Origin: Bacillus licheniformis DSM 13 = ATCC 14580
Lineage (GTDB): Bacteria; Bacillota; Bacilli; Bacillales; Bacillaceae
Assembly: GCF_000011645.1 (NCBI RefSeq)
Contig: NC_006270.3
Location: forward strand, 2,229,501 to 2,293,500
Length of the DNA: 64,000 nt
Direction: 5' to 3'
Of the stretch, positions 50,109 to 57,824 are shown piece by piece. Within the stretch, counting starts at the first letter, position 1; each line of letters opens with the position of its first letter. A model generated the notes under the pieces. It was not told the DNA's origin and did no database searches. It worked only from the letters and a program-made list of their open reading frames with translations. A program made the translations under genes and the position numbers.

Positions 50109-51017
50109 TTGCCTATCAACATACCTATCAATTTGCCAGCAAAGCAGATTCTTGAAAGTGAAAATATTTTTGTCATGGATGAAAAACGGGCTTTTCATCA
50201 GGACATCAGACCTTTAAATATTGTGATTCTTAATCTGATGCCGCAGAAAATCAAGACCGAGACACAGCTGCTCAGGATGCTCGGGAATTCTCCTTTACAG
50301 GTATATTTCACTTTTTTAATACCGTCTACACACACGCCAAAACATACACCAAGGCAGCATTTGGAACAGTTTTATACAACTTTTTCTTCAATCAGGGACC
50401 GAAAATTCGACGGCATGATTATTACCGGTGCGCCGATCGAGCATTTGGAGTACGAAGAGGTATCCTATTGGGAAGAACTCCGGGAGATTTTAGACTGGAG
50501 CAAAACGCATGTCACGTCAACGCTTCACATCTGCTGGGGAGCGCAGGCGGGACTGTATCATCACTACGGCATTCGCAAAGTCAAACTGCCGAAAAAGACA
50601 TTTGGCGTTTTTGAACACAGAATAATGGAGAAAAATGAAAGACTGGTCAGAGGCTTTGAAGAGTTCTACTATGTCCCGCACTCCAGGCATACAGATATCA
50701 ATATGGATGACCTTAAAGCCGTTTCCCATTTAAAAGTGCTCAGCATATCCGATGAAGCGGGCGTCTGTTTAATTGCTTCAAAGGATGAAAAACAAGTTTT
50801 TTTAACTGGACATCCTGAGTATGATACAGATACTCTTAAAGAAGAGTATGAAAGGGATTTAGCCAGGAACATGGAGATTGATCCGCCGGTGAATTATTTT
50901 AAAGAAGGGCCGGATGGCGCGGTACCTGTAAACCGCTGGAAAGCCCATGCGACTCTTTTGTTCATGAATTGGCTGAACTACTACGTTTACCAGGAAACGC
51001 CGTATGAGTGGAAATGA
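50109..51017 (+). CDS. metA: Homoserine O-acetyltransferase MetA
   Basis: The 302-residue protein belongs to the MetA family that acylates homoserine for methionine synthesis; Bacillus members use acetyl-CoA. The nucleophile Cys is in STLHICWGAQAGLYHHYG, and the triad continues with His in FLTGHPEYD and Glu in the same segment. 'DIRPLNIVILNLMPQKIKTETQLLRMLGN' is the family start. TTG 50109 gives the B. subtilis N-terminus MPINIP, with GGAGGTGG upstream. Confidence 0.96.
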   Translation: MPINIPINLPAKQILESENIFVMDEKRAFHQDIRPLNIVILNLMPQKIKTETQLLRMLGNSPLQVYFTFLIPSTHTPKHTPRQHLEQFYTTFSSIRDRKFDGMIITGAPIEHLEYEEVSYWEELREILDWSKTHVTSTLHICWGAQAGLYHHYGIRKVKLPKKTFGVFEHRIMEKNERLVRGFEEFYYVPHSRHTDINMDDLKAVSHLKVLSISDEAGVCLIASKDEKQVFLTGHPEYDTDTLKEEYERDLARNMEIDPPVNYFKEGPDGAVPVNRWKAHATLLFMNWLNYYVYQETPYEWK

Positions 51018-51059
51018 AATTCTCATGCCCTGGTCTGATGCAAGACATTCAAAATGTGT

Positions 51060-51155
51060 TAAAATACAGTTGGGTTAGTCTTCCACAATGGGGATTCGGC
51101 TTTGCCGCGAAAGCGGGAATAATAAGGAACCCAGCGCTTTCCTGCCGATCCATAC
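51060..51155 (+). ncRNA. Candidate structured RNA upstream of ugtP
   Basis: The segment 51088-51153 folds on paper into a three-way junction. P1 pairs ATGGggATtCGGC (51088-51100) with GCCGATCCAT (51144-51153). P2 is CCGC-GAAA-GCGG (51105-51116) with a GNRA tetraloop. P3 pairs AGGAA (51125-51129) with TTCCT (51139-51143). TGGGTT (51071-51076) can pair with AACCCA (51128-51133), and GAAAGCG (51109-51115) with CGCTTTC (51135-51141), as alternatives. A TTAAAAT -10-like element precedes it at about 51060. I do not recognise it as a known riboswitch class. Confidence 0.45.
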
Positions 51156-51173
51156 TTTAAAAATACCTTAATT

Positions 51174-51202
51174 TTTGTTCTTCATTTATAATTAAAATAA
51201 TA
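51174..51202 (+). promoter_or_regulatory. Possible sigma-A promoter of ugtP
   Basis: TTGTTC and TAATAT with a 17-nt spacer lie downstream of the RNA candidate and about 85 nt before the ugtP start. If used, the RNA upstream would be separate from the ugtP message. Confidence 0.45.
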
Positions 51203-51287
51203 TTTATGGTATGGTATGAGTGGACTTTGACTCCTGTTTTTTTACCATTTTAGCTCTTGCTGTTTGAATTAATTGAGGTGAATATGC

Positions 51288-52439
51288 TTGAATACCAATA
51301 AAAATATATTAATTTTGACTGCAAATTACGGAAATGGCCATGTTCAAGTAGCCAAAACGCTCTACCAAGAGTGCGAAAGGCTCGGTTTTAAGAATGTAAC
51401 TGTTTCGAATTTGTATCAAGAATCAAATCCGATTGTGTCAGAGATTACGCAGTATCTCTACTTGAAAAGCTTCTCAATCGGCAAACAGTTTTATCGCCTT
51501 TTCTACTATGGAGTCGATAAAATTTACAATAAAAGGAAGTTTAATATTTATTTCAAAATGGGAAATAAACGGCTGGACCAACTGGTTAAAAAACATCAGC
51601 CAGACATTATCATCAATACGTTTCCAATGATTGTCGTGCCCGAATACAGACGGAGAATGGGAAAAGTCATTCCGACTTTTAACGTCATGACGGATTTCTG
51701 TCTTCATAAAATTTGGGTCCACGAACATATTGATAAATATTACGTAGCAACTGATTACGTGAAGGAAAAGCTGCTCGAGATCGGCACTCACCCTAGCAAC
51801 GTCAAGATCACGGGCATTCCGATCCGCAGGCAGTTTGAAGAAGAAATGGACAAAGATAAAATCTACGAGAAGTATCAGCTGTCTCCCGACAAGAAGATAT
51901 TGCTGATCATGGCAGGCGCCCACGGGGTTCTTAAAAACGTAAAAGAACTGTGTGAATCTCTGGTGACGAAAGAGGATGTTCAAGTCGTTGTCGTGTGCGG
52001 AAAAAATACGATGCTGAAATCTTCATTGGAAGACATTGAAGCCCTTTATCCAAACAAGCTGAGAACGCTCGGTTACATCGAAAGAATTGACGAGCTGTTC
52101 AGGGTGGCAGACTGCATGATCACAAAGCCGGGCGGAATCACCCTGACGGAGGCCACGGCAATCGGCGTTCCCGTCATCCTTTACAAGCCTGTTCCCGGAC
52201 AGGAAAAGGAAAATGCCCTGTTCTTCGAAGACAGAGGGGCTGCCATCGTCGTCAACAGGCATGAGGAGATTCTTGAGTCAGTCTCTTCCCTTTTGGCTGA
52301 TGAGAAAAAATTAAACGAAATGAAGAAAAACATTAAAAGCCTGCATTTATCCAATTCATCAGAAGTCATCCTGACGGACATTATCGAGCAGTCTGAAATC
52401 ATCATGAACAAAAAACAGACTGTCCGGGCGCTGTCCTAA
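51288..52439 (+). CDS. ugtP: Diacylglycerol glucosyltransferase UgtP
   Basis: The 383-residue GT28-family enzyme transfers glucose from UDP-glucose to diacylglycerol, making glycolipids and the lipoteichoic-acid anchor; in B. subtilis it also couples nutrient state to division via FtsZ. 'LTANYGNGHVQVAKTLYQE' (about 9-27) is the MGDG-synthase N-domain and 'DCMITKPGGITLTEATAIG' (about 283-301) binds UDP-glucose. TTG 51288 has GAGGTG 7 nt upstream. Its own terminator follows. Confidence 0.96.
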   Translation: MNTNKNILILTANYGNGHVQVAKTLYQECERLGFKNVTVSNLYQESNPIVSEITQYLYLKSFSIGKQFYRLFYYGVDKIYNKRKFNIYFKMGNKRLDQLVKKHQPDIIINTFPMIVVPEYRRRMGKVIPTFNVMTDFCLHKIWVHEHIDKYYVATDYVKEKLLEIGTHPSNVKITGIPIRRQFEEEMDKDKIYEKYQLSPDKKILLIMAGAHGVLKNVKELCESLVTKEDVQVVVVCGKNTMLKSSLEDIEALYPNKLRTLGYIERIDELFRVADCMITKPGGITLTEATAIGVPVILYKPVPGQEKENALFFEDRGAAIVVNRHEEILESVSSLLADEKKLNEMKKNIKSLHLSNSSEVILTDIIEQSEIIMNKKQTVRALS

Positions 52440-52452
52440 AAAACGCCCGATT

Positions 52453-52484
52453 CAAAAAAACACTTGCTCTGCAAGTGTTTTTTT
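52453..52484 (+). terminator. Terminator after ugtP
   Basis: AAACACTTG and CAAGTGTTT pair around CTCTG, followed by seven T; it also faces the convergent AIM24 gene. Confidence 0.92.
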
Positions 52485-52488
52485 GATG

Positions 52489-53178
52489 CTAAGATTCCGA
52501 GTAATAAACTTCTTCAAATGGCTGTACAACGACAAACCCATTCCCTGAAAACTTCATTTGGATGGATTCCCCGCTTCCCCTGCCGATGAACGTCTTAAAA
52601 GAAACATCTGTCACAAATTCAGGCTGAAGGCTTCCAGACCAGGCAACCGTTGCGTTTGGATCGGTATAGACGGGGCTTTCCGGGGTTACGATCAAAGTGA
52701 GCGGCTCGTAGTGGCTTGTAATGGCAGCCATTCCAGTTCCCTCAAGCTTAATGTTAAACAGTCCGCCGGCCAGCATGCCGGAAATTCTTTTCATCAGTTT
52801 AATGTCCCAATGGATCGACGGTTCAAATGCGAGCAGATCATGTCCATTTACAAATATGGAGTCATCTTTCAAGTTTAAGATGGATATCTTCTTTCCCTGA
52901 TCCGCTAGATACACCTTTCCGTTTCCTTCCGCTTTCATCAGGGCAGCCCCTTCGCCGCTGAACACTTTTTTCACCATCCGTCCAATTCCGTGTTCAAATA
53001 CCCCTTCTCGCTTAAATTTGACTCTTCCTCTATAGGAAACCATTGAACCGGCCTTTGCCCACACTTTTCCGTCGAGATTGACTTCCAAGAGACGGGGCGT
53101 TTCCATTTCAAACAGCCCCTCCCCTTTGTCTTCCTGCTGGGTTTTGGATACAAACTCATCAACTGAATAACGGTTCAT
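52489..53178 (-). CDS. AIM24/TIGR00266-family protein
   Basis: The 229-residue protein is an AIM24-type beta-prism protein. 'LLEVNLDGKVWAKAGSMVSY' (about 30-49), 'FSGEGAALMKAEGNGKVYLA' and the late 'GESIQMKFSGNGFVVVQP' match the family. The eukaryotic AIM24 is mitochondrial; bacterial roles are unknown, with membrane-associated functions suspected. It is convergent with ugtP. ATG 53178 lies behind AGGAGTGTTTAG. Confidence 0.85.
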   Translation of the reverse strand: MNRYSVDEFVSKTQQEDKGEGLFEMETPRLLEVNLDGKVWAKAGSMVSYRGRVKFKREGVFEHGIGRMVKKVFSGEGAALMKAEGNGKVYLADQGKKISILNLKDDSIFVNGHDLLAFEPSIHWDIKLMKRISGMLAGGLFNIKLEGTGMAAITSHYEPLTLIVTPESPVYTDPNATVAWSGSLQPEFVTDVSFKTFIGRGSGESIQMKFSGNGFVVVQPFEEVYYSES

Positions 53179-53338
53179 CTCTAAACACTCCTGTTCGCAT
53201 TCCTGATATTGGTTTTATTATATACGGACCGACGCTTAAAATGTTTCACCCGCTTGATGATGAATAACCATAAATTGAAAACGATTTCAAAGAAATTCCT
53301 AAAAAAAGCATTAAAGTTCATTTTTTTCTCTTGACAGC

Positions 53339-53368
53339 TTGACGAAGCATCCATGGATAGTGTATAGT
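53339..53368 (+). promoter_or_regulatory. Sigma-A promoter of cspD
   Basis: TTGACG (53339-53344) and TATAGT (53363-53368) are 18 nt apart. The message would have a leader of about 78 nt before the cspD start at 53453, in the range for cold-shock mRNAs. Confidence 0.65.
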
Positions 53369-53452
53369 GAAACCATCATTTAGCAGAACACCGTTAGATG
53401 ATGAAAATTTTTTTTAGCACATTGTGCTACAGTACTAGGAGGATTAAGCAAT

Positions 53453-53653
53453 ATGCAAAACGGTAAAGTAAAATGGTTTAACAATGAAAAAGGCTTCGGC
53501 TTCATCGAAGTTGAAGGCGGAGACGATGTATTCGTTCATTTCACTGCAATCGAAGGTGAAGGATACAAATCTCTAGAAGAAGGACAAGAAGTTTCTTTCG
53601 AAATTGTTGAAGGTAATCGTGGACCTCAAGCATCTAACGTTGTGAAGCTTTAA
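53453..53653 (+). CDS. cspD: Cold-shock protein CspD
   Basis: The 66-residue OB-fold RNA chaperone has both RNA-binding motifs, KGFGFIEVEG (RNP1) and VFVHFTAI (RNP2), and starts MQNGKVKWFNNEKGFG. AGGAGG precedes the ATG at 53453. The order cspD-degR agrees with B. subtilis cspD. Confidence 0.97.
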   Translation: MQNGKVKWFNNEKGFGFIEVEGGDDVFVHFTAIEGEGYKSLEEGQEVSFEIVEGNRGPQASNVVKL

Positions 53654-53682
53654 CAAAATCAAGACAAAATGAGACTTCAAAT

Positions 53683-53715
53683 AAGAGGAGAGGCAATTTC
53701 TGCCTCTCCTATTTA
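53683..53715. terminator. Bidirectional terminator cspD/degR
   Basis: AGGAGAGGCA and TGCCTCTCCT form a perfect stem, flanked by T-rich sequence, between convergent genes. Confidence 0.88.
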
Positions 53716-53891
53716 ATTTTCAGCTGAATTTCGATCGCCAGTATATTTTGCTTCAGCCTTTGCTCGATTTCCTCAATGTTCTTCTCGAGAGATGGACGCC
53801 CCTTTTTAGCGATATCAACGAGCTGTTCAAGATCTTTATATACCTCCACAAATGTCTTGTGAAGAACGGTTTGCAGTTCATTGCTTTCCAC
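53709..53891 (-). CDS. degR: DegR, stabiliser of DegU phosphorylation
   Basis: The 60-residue protein is helical and highly charged (VEVYKDLEQLVDIAKKGRPS, NIEEIEQRLKQNILAIEIQL). In B. subtilis the 60-residue DegR, encoded convergent to cspD, slows dephosphorylation of DegU and raises exoprotease production. Size and location fit; sequence identity is inferred from memory. A TCCGATAT element 74-81 nt upstream resembles the sigma-D -10, agreeing with sigma-D control of degR. Confidence 0.7.
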   Translation of the reverse strand: MESNELQTVLHKTFVEVYKDLEQLVDIAKKGRPSLEKNIEEIEQRLKQNILAIEIQLKIK

Positions 53892-53964
53892 TGTTCCTCA
53901 GACTCCTTTTTTTATGATTACCTAAATTAGTAATAAAGACTTATATTTTTTAGGTTCAATAGTT

Positions 53965-53972
53965 ATATCGGA
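53965..53972 (-). promoter_or_regulatory. Possible sigma-D -10 for degR
   Basis: TCCGATAT on the minus strand resembles the sigma-D -10 GCCGATAT. The TAAA-type -35 at 15-nt spacing is degenerate. Confidence 0.4.
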
Positions 53973-54049
53973 TTAATTTTACTTTATTTTTTCTATTTTA
54001 CACATAAAAATGCCTTTTTAGAAAAAATACTTGTCGGAGGTGTATGATC

Positions 54050-54316
54050 ATGAAATCAGACCATCGCGATGATCTCGAAACCGGATTTAATCAGCGCAAG
54101 CAGCTTGAAATTGCCGTAGAAACTGCTCAAAAAACGACGGGAATGGCAACGAGGCAAAAGAGCTCCACTTTGCTGAAATCGGCGTATCAATCCATTGAAG
54201 ATGCCAGACAGCTGTCACAGGCTGAGGAATTAGCCGCACTGGATGAAGATTTTTTAAACGAACAGCTCAACATACTAAATGATTGCCAGCATCAGCTTGA
54301 TGAATCACAGCATTAA
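54050..54316 (+). CDS. Small helical protein, DUF2564-like
   Basis: The 88-residue protein is hydrophilic and helical, with 'QLEIAVETAQKTTGMATRQK' at about 17-36, similar to a motif I associate with DUF2564 of Bacillus (AVxTAQKTTG). No domain of known function is seen. ATG 54050 was chosen because GGAGGTG lies 8-9 nt upstream; ATG 54044 is possible. It ends in its own terminator. Confidence 0.65.
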   Translation: MKSDHRDDLETGFNQRKQLEIAVETAQKTTGMATRQKSSTLLKSAYQSIEDARQLSQAEELAALDEDFLNEQLNILNDCQHQLDESQH

Positions 54317-54340
54317 AAAAACCGCTGAACGCGGTTTTTT
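54315..54340 (+). terminator. Terminator after the DUF2564-like gene
   Basis: AAACCGC and GCGGTTT pair around TGAAC, followed by T. Confidence 0.85.
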
Positions 54341-54399
54341 AGCGTGGCCCGAAAACCCCAGATTGCATGGATTATGGCCTATAGGGGAATTTTCGGGGA

Positions 54400-54585
54400 T
54401 CAATTTTTGTTTGTCAGCACGTCTCCATAGGTGCGGAGCTTTTCTCCGACCGTACATTTTGAAATGCAAAATGCGTGGGCATACGTTTTTCCGTATTCTT
54501 TTCTGAAGTGTTTTTTGATGAAGCACCCTTCACAGTAGGTGTCCTGCAAATGTGTCAGTTCCTTAAAGATCTCTTTCTTATCCAA
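54400..54585 (-). CDS. ypeQ: YpeQ, zinc-finger-like DUF2602 protein
   Basis: The 61-residue protein has two Cys pairs (DTYCEGCFIKKHF and FCISKCTVGEKL), consistent with metal binding. It matches B. subtilis YpeQ in 'KEYGKTYAHAFCISKCTVGE'. TTG 54585 was chosen since GGAG then lies 9 nt upstream; the ATG at 54594 is too near its ribosome site. It is directly downstream of ypeP. Function unknown. Confidence 0.85.
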   Translation of the reverse strand: MDKKEIFKELTHLQDTYCEGCFIKKHFRKEYGKTYAHAFCISKCTVGEKLRTYGDVLTNKN

Positions 54586-54599
54586 AACGTTCATCTCCG

Positions 54600-55259
54600 T
54601 TATTCATCTAGTTTGATTGTGCTTTCCACAATGGTATGCTCAAGCATTTTTTTTGCGAGCTGGTCCGCTTCCTTATTGTCTTTACGGCTGATTTGAATAT
54701 AGGTGGGCGTGAGCTTTAATTTTTGAAGCTGGCTTTCGATTCTGTCCAGCCATTTCGAATGAACGGGATCATAGCATGGCCAGCTGCCTTCAAGCTGATT
54801 CAGAACGACGAGCGAATCCCCTTTAATGACGACGGAGTTCCTGCTTGCCCCGAGGTCTCTAAGCTCTTTAACGGCTTCGTAGAGAGCCGCATATTCCGCT
54901 TCGTTATTCGTTGTCAGCCGAAAGCTCTTATTCTTTCTCAATCGATACCTTTCCCCGCCGAGGGAGTAATAAATCACAATGCCTAAACCGGCGAGCTGAC
55001 TTTCTTTATCATAGCTGCCGTCAAAATACACGGTGATCTCATCCGGTTCAGCCGCAAGTTCTTCTTTCAGCTTTTCCAGTTCTTTCAGGGTCCAAAAGCT
55101 GCCCTTCTCATCTTCGAATTCAAGTTCAGTGACATACGGGCTTTGAGAAAGCTGACGCCCCGCCGCCACTGCCTCTTTCACTTCGATCCATTCATCGGCT
55201 GTAAATTGAATGGGTGAAGACCCTTTAATCTTGATTTTCATTCCTGCTCTCAGTTTCAC
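54600..55259 (-). CDS. ypeP: YpeP, RNase HI-like protein with N-terminal extension
   Basis: The 219-residue protein has an N-terminal module (about 1-70) and an RNase H domain (about 73-215). The acidic active site is visible: Asp in VYFDGSYD, Glu in NNEAEYAAL, Asp in IKGDSLVVL and Asp in KEADQLAKKM. It may degrade RNA in RNA-DNA hybrids, though B. subtilis YpeP is considered weakly active. GTG 55259 follows AAAGGTGAT. Another RNase H-like gene (ypdQ) lies nearby. Confidence 0.85.
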   Translation of the reverse strand: MKLRAGMKIKIKGSSPIQFTADEWIEVKEAVAAGRQLSQSPYVTELEFEDEKGSFWTLKELEKLKEELAAEPDEITVYFDGSYDKESQLAGLGIVIYYSLGGERYRLRKNKSFRLTTNNEAEYAALYEAVKELRDLGASRNSVVIKGDSLVVLNQLEGSWPCYDPVHSKWLDRIESQLQKLKLTPTYIQISRKDNKEADQLAKKMLEHTIVESTIKLDE

Positions 55260-55334
55260 AAAATCACCTTTATTCAAATTATGGCTTGTTATGCTATAAT
55301 CAAAACAGTTTATTCAGAAAGGAAGTACCCGTTC

Positions 55335-56036
55335 TTGTTTAACGAAATATTATGGATTAGTTTTGCGATCATTAATTTTATCATTGTTCTCTTCTTTTTT
55401 AAACGATTTGGCAAGACCGGTTTATTTGTCTGGATCGGTTTTGCGACAGCCGCCGCCAATATCGAGGTAGTCAAAACGGTCGAGCTGTTCGGTTTGACTG
55501 CGACGCTCGGCAACATCCTGTACGGAAGCGTGTTTTTTGCGACCGACGTCATCAATGAAAGATACGGAAAGGAAGAAGCGAAAAAAGCCGTTTCAATCGG
55601 TTTTTTCATTCTGATTACCTTGACGCTCGTCATGCAGGGAGCGCTCCTATTCAAGCCGCATCCCGAAGACATCGCACAGCCTGCGCTGGAGACGATATTC
55701 GGCTTCTTGCCCCGCGTGGCCCTCGGCAGCCTGCTCGCCTATATCATCAGCCAAACGCTTGATGTTTATGTATATTCGGGAATCAGAAGGTTATTTCCTT
55801 CCGACCGGGCACTGTGGCTTCGCAACAGCGGCAGTACAGCCTTAAGCCAGCTGCTTGATACGTTGATTTTTACGAGCGTCGCGTTTATGGGCGCTTATCC
55901 GCTGGATGTATGGATTCAGATTTTTATCACGACATACGTCTTGAAATTCGTTGTAGCCGTATTCGCAGCGCCGTACGCTTATGCCGCTAAAAGGATCACC
56001 CCTTTGGATGAAAGGAGCGAAAACAATGCCGGTTGA
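55335..56036 (+). CDS. ypdP: YpdP, queuosine-precursor transporter (YhhQ/VUT family)
   Basis: The 233-residue membrane protein has six or seven helices and the VUT family segments 'ILYGSVFFATDVINERYGKEEAKKAVSIGF' (about 60-90) and 'LLAYIISQTLDVYVY' (about 137-151). Members import preQ1 or preQ0 for tRNA queuosine. No preQ1 riboswitch was seen upstream. TTG 55335 was chosen because AAAGGAAG lies 9 nt upstream and the MFNEILWI start fits the B. subtilis protein. Confidence 0.87.
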   Translation: MFNEILWISFAIINFIIVLFFFKRFGKTGLFVWIGFATAAANIEVVKTVELFGLTATLGNILYGSVFFATDVINERYGKEEAKKAVSIGFFILITLTLVMQGALLFKPHPEDIAQPALETIFGFLPRVALGSLLAYIISQTLDVYVYSGIRRLFPSDRALWLRNSGSTALSQLLDTLIFTSVAFMGAYPLDVWIQIFITTYVLKFVVAVFAAPYAYAAKRITPLDERSENNAG

Positions 56037-56424
56037 GGTGTATATTGACGGAGCAAGCGCCGGGGATCCCGGACCGTCCGGACTTGGCATTTTTATCAAA
56101 GACGGCCAGAAGACCGAGTCCTTCTCCCTTCCCGCCGGCTCACTGAGCAACCATGAAGCAGAATTCATGGCGCTGATCGAAGGAATGAAGCTGTGCGCCG
56201 AACGAAACTACCGGATCGTTTCGTTTCGGACCGATTCGCAGATCGTCGAGCGCACGGCGGATTCGGAGTTTGTCAAAAATCAGGCTTTCAAGCCTTATCT
56301 GGATGCTATCATCCGCTTAAAAAAGGATTTTGATTTATTTTTTATCAAGTGGATTCCTTCGAAGTCAAATCAAGCGGCTGACAAGCTTGCGAAAAAAGCG
56401 ATATTGCTGAACCAACCCGAGTAA
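56026..56424 (+). CDS. ypdQ: YpdQ, RNase HI-like protein
   Basis: The 132-residue protein is a single RNase H domain: VYIDGASAGDPGPSGLG, NHEAEFMALIEGM, SFRTDSQIVERT and SNQAADKLAKKA supply the four acidic positions. Length equals B. subtilis YpdQ. ATG 56026 overlaps the end of ypdP by 11 bp and has AAAGGAG upstream, so the two are co-translated. Confidence 0.88.
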   Translation: MPVEVYIDGASAGDPGPSGLGIFIKDGQKTESFSLPAGSLSNHEAEFMALIEGMKLCAERNYRIVSFRTDSQIVERTADSEFVKNQAFKPYLDAIIRLKKDFDLFFIKWIPSKSNQAADKLAKKAILLNQPE

Positions 56425-56466
56425 ATTCCATTCCCGCTGCACATCATAACGAGTGAGGTGGTTCAT

Positions 56467-56613
56467 GTGGAAAAACAGCATTCAGCAGGAAGAGGCCGTC
56501 TGACAGGCGGTGTCACGCCCCAGGGTGATATTGTATTGAACCGGGATAACCGTCATACAGACCCAAAAACCGAGCTTGAAAACCGGGCGAAAAAAAGCAA
56601 TACAAAACATTAG
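56467..56613 (+). CDS. sspL: Small acid-soluble spore protein SspL
   Basis: The 48-residue frame begins at GTG 56467 with GAGGTGG upstream. 'GRLTGGVTPQGD' and 'DPKTELENRAKKSNTK' are diagnostic for SspL, a minor SASP found in the spore core and made under sigma-G in the forespore. It is slightly longer than the 42-residue B. subtilis protein. It is followed by a terminator shared with ypcP. Confidence 0.92.
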   Translation: MEKQHSAGRGRLTGGVTPQGDIVLNRDNRHTDPKTELENRAKKSNTKH

Positions 56614-56643
56614 AGAGATCGGTTTATCCGATCTCTCTTTTTT
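56611..56643. terminator. Terminator sspL/ypcP
   Basis: AGAGAGATCGG and CCGATCTCTCT pair around TTTAT, followed by six T, between convergent genes. Confidence 0.92.
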
Positions 56644-57511
56644 CGAATTTCATCAGCAGCGGCTCGATTCCCCGTATTTGATGAAGTCTCAGCATCTCCT
56701 TTGCCCTGTCATGCATCAAGGTGAAGTCCGCATCGTCCAATGAGCAGGAAAGCGGTACATCGCATTTAATTTCTGCAAGAATTCTGGACATCTTCAGATC
56801 TTCTAGACATTCGGTTATTTTCGTCTGCTGGCCCTTCGTCAGCTGACCGATGTTTTCCAGCAGCCGGTCAACAGTCGAATATTCCTTGATCAGCTTGTAG
56901 GCCGTTTTTTCGCCGATGCCTTTTACACCCGGATAATTATCGCTTGTATCGCCCATCAGCGCTTTAATGTCAATCAAAGCTTTCGGTTCGATACCTGTCT
57001 CTTCACTGAATGATTCTTCTGTGTATACCTTATAATTGCCGATTCCTTTTTGAAGCAGGGCAACTTTAACATTGACTGTTAAAAGCTGAAGTAAATCTTT
57101 ATCACCGGTGACGATCGTGATGTCCGCTTCTTCGCTGAACATCGCTGTCAGGGTGCCGATGCAGTCATCGGCTTCATAGCCCGCAAGGCCGATATTTAAA
57201 ATCCCGAGCTCTTCCGCCGCTTCCTTCGCCATGTCAAATTGCGGAATCAATTCTAGAGGCGGCTCGCTCCGGTTCGCTTTATAGTCCTTAAATAAATCGT
57301 TTCGGTACGTTTTGCTTCCCATGTCCCAGCAGCAGATGACATGGCTCGGTTCAAACGCAGACGCAGCGGTTAACAGATGCTTTAAAAAACCGTGAACCCC
57401 GTTTGTCGGCACGCCTTTGTCATTCAGCATAAAATTGCGGTGCACCGCAGTCGCAAAAAAAGACCGGAATAATAAAGCCATCCCGTCTACAAGCAGCAGC
57501 TTCTTGTTCAT
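56624..57511 (-). CDS. ypcP: YpcP, 5'-3' exonuclease
   Basis: The 295-residue protein is a stand-alone 5'-nuclease domain like that of DNA polymerase I. Metal-binding acids are in KLLLVDGMALLFRSFFA, EADDCIGTL, ITIVTGDKDLLQL and ALMGDTSDNYPGVKGIGEKTA, the last forming the helix-hairpin-helix. It can process RNA primers and flaps in DNA replication. It is convergent with sspL. Confidence 0.95.
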   Translation of the reverse strand: MNKKLLLVDGMALLFRSFFATAVHRNFMLNDKGVPTNGVHGFLKHLLTAASAFEPSHVICCWDMGSKTYRNDLFKDYKANRSEPPLELIPQFDMAKEAAEELGILNIGLAGYEADDCIGTLTAMFSEEADITIVTGDKDLLQLLTVNVKVALLQKGIGNYKVYTEESFSEETGIEPKALIDIKALMGDTSDNYPGVKGIGEKTAYKLIKEYSTVDRLLENIGQLTKGQQTKITECLEDLKMSRILAEIKCDVPLSCSLDDADFTLMHDRAKEMLRLHQIRGIEPLLMKFEKREIG

Positions 57512-57572
57512 TATGGAAACTTTCTTTCATCATACAATGCACTTATTGTACCACAGGAGCAAAAATGATGAA

Positions 57573-57597
57573 AACAGCGTCTAGCGACGCTGTTTCT
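57573..57597 (-). terminator. Hairpin after the 49-residue gene
   Basis: AAACAGCGTC and GACGCTGTTT pair around a short loop next to the stop codon at 57596; T-rich sequence follows on the minus strand. Confidence 0.75.
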
Positions 57598-57745
57598 ATT
57601 TTTGGTGCTGTTTTTTGCTTGAGATTAATTTTGCGGCTTCCATTTGCGAATAGGATTCAGTCGCAAATTCAGTGTTAAAGCCGTTCTTCTTTTTAGCGTT
57701 GTTGTTTCGCTGTGCATTCGCGTTGCCAAGCTTTGTTCTTCCCAT
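57596..57745 (-). CDS. Gamma-type SASP-like small protein
   Basis: ATG 57745 has GGAGGTGAAGTGTA upstream and the 49-residue frame reads MGRTKLGNANAQRNNNAKKK, then FNTEFATESYSQMEAAKLIS. The Asn/Gln/Lys richness and the phrase F-N-T-E-F-A-T-E echo gamma-type SASP (FGTEFASET). A SASP-like or other spore role is likely; a specific name is not certain. It lies between ypbS and ypcP and has its own hairpin. Confidence 0.7.
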   Translation of the reverse strand: MGRTKLGNANAQRNNNAKKKNGFNTEFATESYSQMEAAKLISSKKQHQK

Positions 57746-57824
57746 TACACTTCACCTCCAGCGGGCGGGTCATGGTTTATGTTTTGCAAAAACACATGAC
57801 GCCACACGCGGAAGGATCCACCAG

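Noticed and set aside
51018..51060. Hammerhead-like CTGATG near the end of metA
   Set aside because: The rest of the hammerhead core (GAAA pairing with a third stem and a cleavage triplet) is not in the right place.
55277..55335. PreQ1 riboswitch before ypdP
   Set aside because: The 5' region is too short and shows no preQ1-I or preQ1-II core.
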